DNA of 64,000 nt from Brachyhypopomus gauderio. Taxonomy: Eukaryota; Chordata; Actinopteri; Gymnotiformes; Hypopomidae. The notes below the pieces were generated by a model. The model saw nothing but the letters and a program-made list of their open reading frames with translations, was not told the DNA's origin and ran no database searches. Below, one piece after another: positions 63,861 through 64,000 of the stretch. A program made the position numbers and the translations under genes. How positions within the stretch are numbered: the first letter of the stretch is position 1; each line of letters opens with the position of its first letter. The stretch is from positions 1-64,000 of the forward strand of contig NW_027506893.1 in assembly GCF_052324685.1 (NCBI RefSeq). The letters run 5' to 3'.

Positions 63861-64000
63861 CACTAGGGCCTCCCAGTTGTTGCCACCAATGATCTATATT
63901 ATTATTGTTACGCCTCGCCGCCGATCTCGGCGGTGACGCGTTGGTTTAAACGTAGTGAGGACTCAAACGCGACCCGATAAAACAAACGGCAAAAAACTGC
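63861..64000. other. Window end, possible start of another LTR
   Basis: TGTTACGCCTCGCCGCCGAT at 63907 has the look of an LTR start (TGTTACG...) with a short GCCGCCGATCTCGGCGG palindrome. The rest lies beyond the window. Confidence 0.25.

Overview
This window is eukaryotic nuclear DNA, almost certainly from a ray-finned (teleost) fish. The evidence is spliced vertebrate immune-type exons, fish-style B30.2 and LRR exons, and dense minisatellites and (TG)n tracts. There is also a typical fish transposon mix: piggyBac, Tc1, hAT and Harbinger DNA elements; L2, RTE, I-like and Rex1-like LINEs; and Gypsy-style LTR elements. I cannot name the species. No prokaryotic operons, CRISPR arrays, rRNA or convincing tRNA genes are present.

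Two host genes are visible, both on the + strand. (1) The 3' end of a fish NLRC3-like NLR gene has three 174-nt LRR exons (4454-4627, 16795-16968, 21597-21770), a 47-nt linker exon (31408-31454) and a terminal B30.2/SPRY exon (33681-34264). All splice sites and phases fit, and the FISNA/NACHT part must lie upstream of base 1. (2) A butyrophilin/MOG-like receptor gene has a signal-peptide exon (47820-47877), an IgV exon (52231-52587) and a transmembrane exon (52902-52991), all phase 1. No IgC exon and no downstream exon was recognised.

Most of the rest is transposons, many nested. The first NLR intron holds a TTAA-flanked piggyBac-like shell (7086-16329). Inside it lie a non-autonomous LTR element (7539-9938) and an autonomous piggyBac (10036-15519), which itself carries a smaller TTAA-flanked piggyBac derivative (10523-11528). 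A second, nearly identical autonomous piggyBac at 55473-60409 lacks that inner insertion and so preserves the empty site. Both copies have intact 538-codon transposases differing at three residues.

Other introns hold a 2-kb 44-bp minisatellite, an I-like LINE, several hAT elements with clear 8-bp duplications, and a Harbinger element (23895-28939) that splits a solo LTR and contains a 2.7-kb foldback. There is also a ~590-bp polypurine tract. The 34.5-47.6 kb interval is LINE remnants, SINE-like repeats, minisatellites and one orphan coding exon on the - strand. The butyrophilin-like gene's first intron contains a hAT element, a Gypsy-type solo LTR, and a Tc1 transposon split by a second solo LTR. 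The region after its transmembrane exon is filled by an LTR element, piggyBac copy 2, and a very young LTR element (60645-63375) whose two 443-bp LTRs look identical.

The most distinctive biology is in the mobile elements. The piggyBac carries a 3' satellite made from its own transposase coding sequence and a 42-bp 5' minisatellite, both differing in copy number between the two copies. Two unrelated-looking non-autonomous LTR elements carry a single long unrecognised repeat-rich reading frame; in one it begins inside the LTR.
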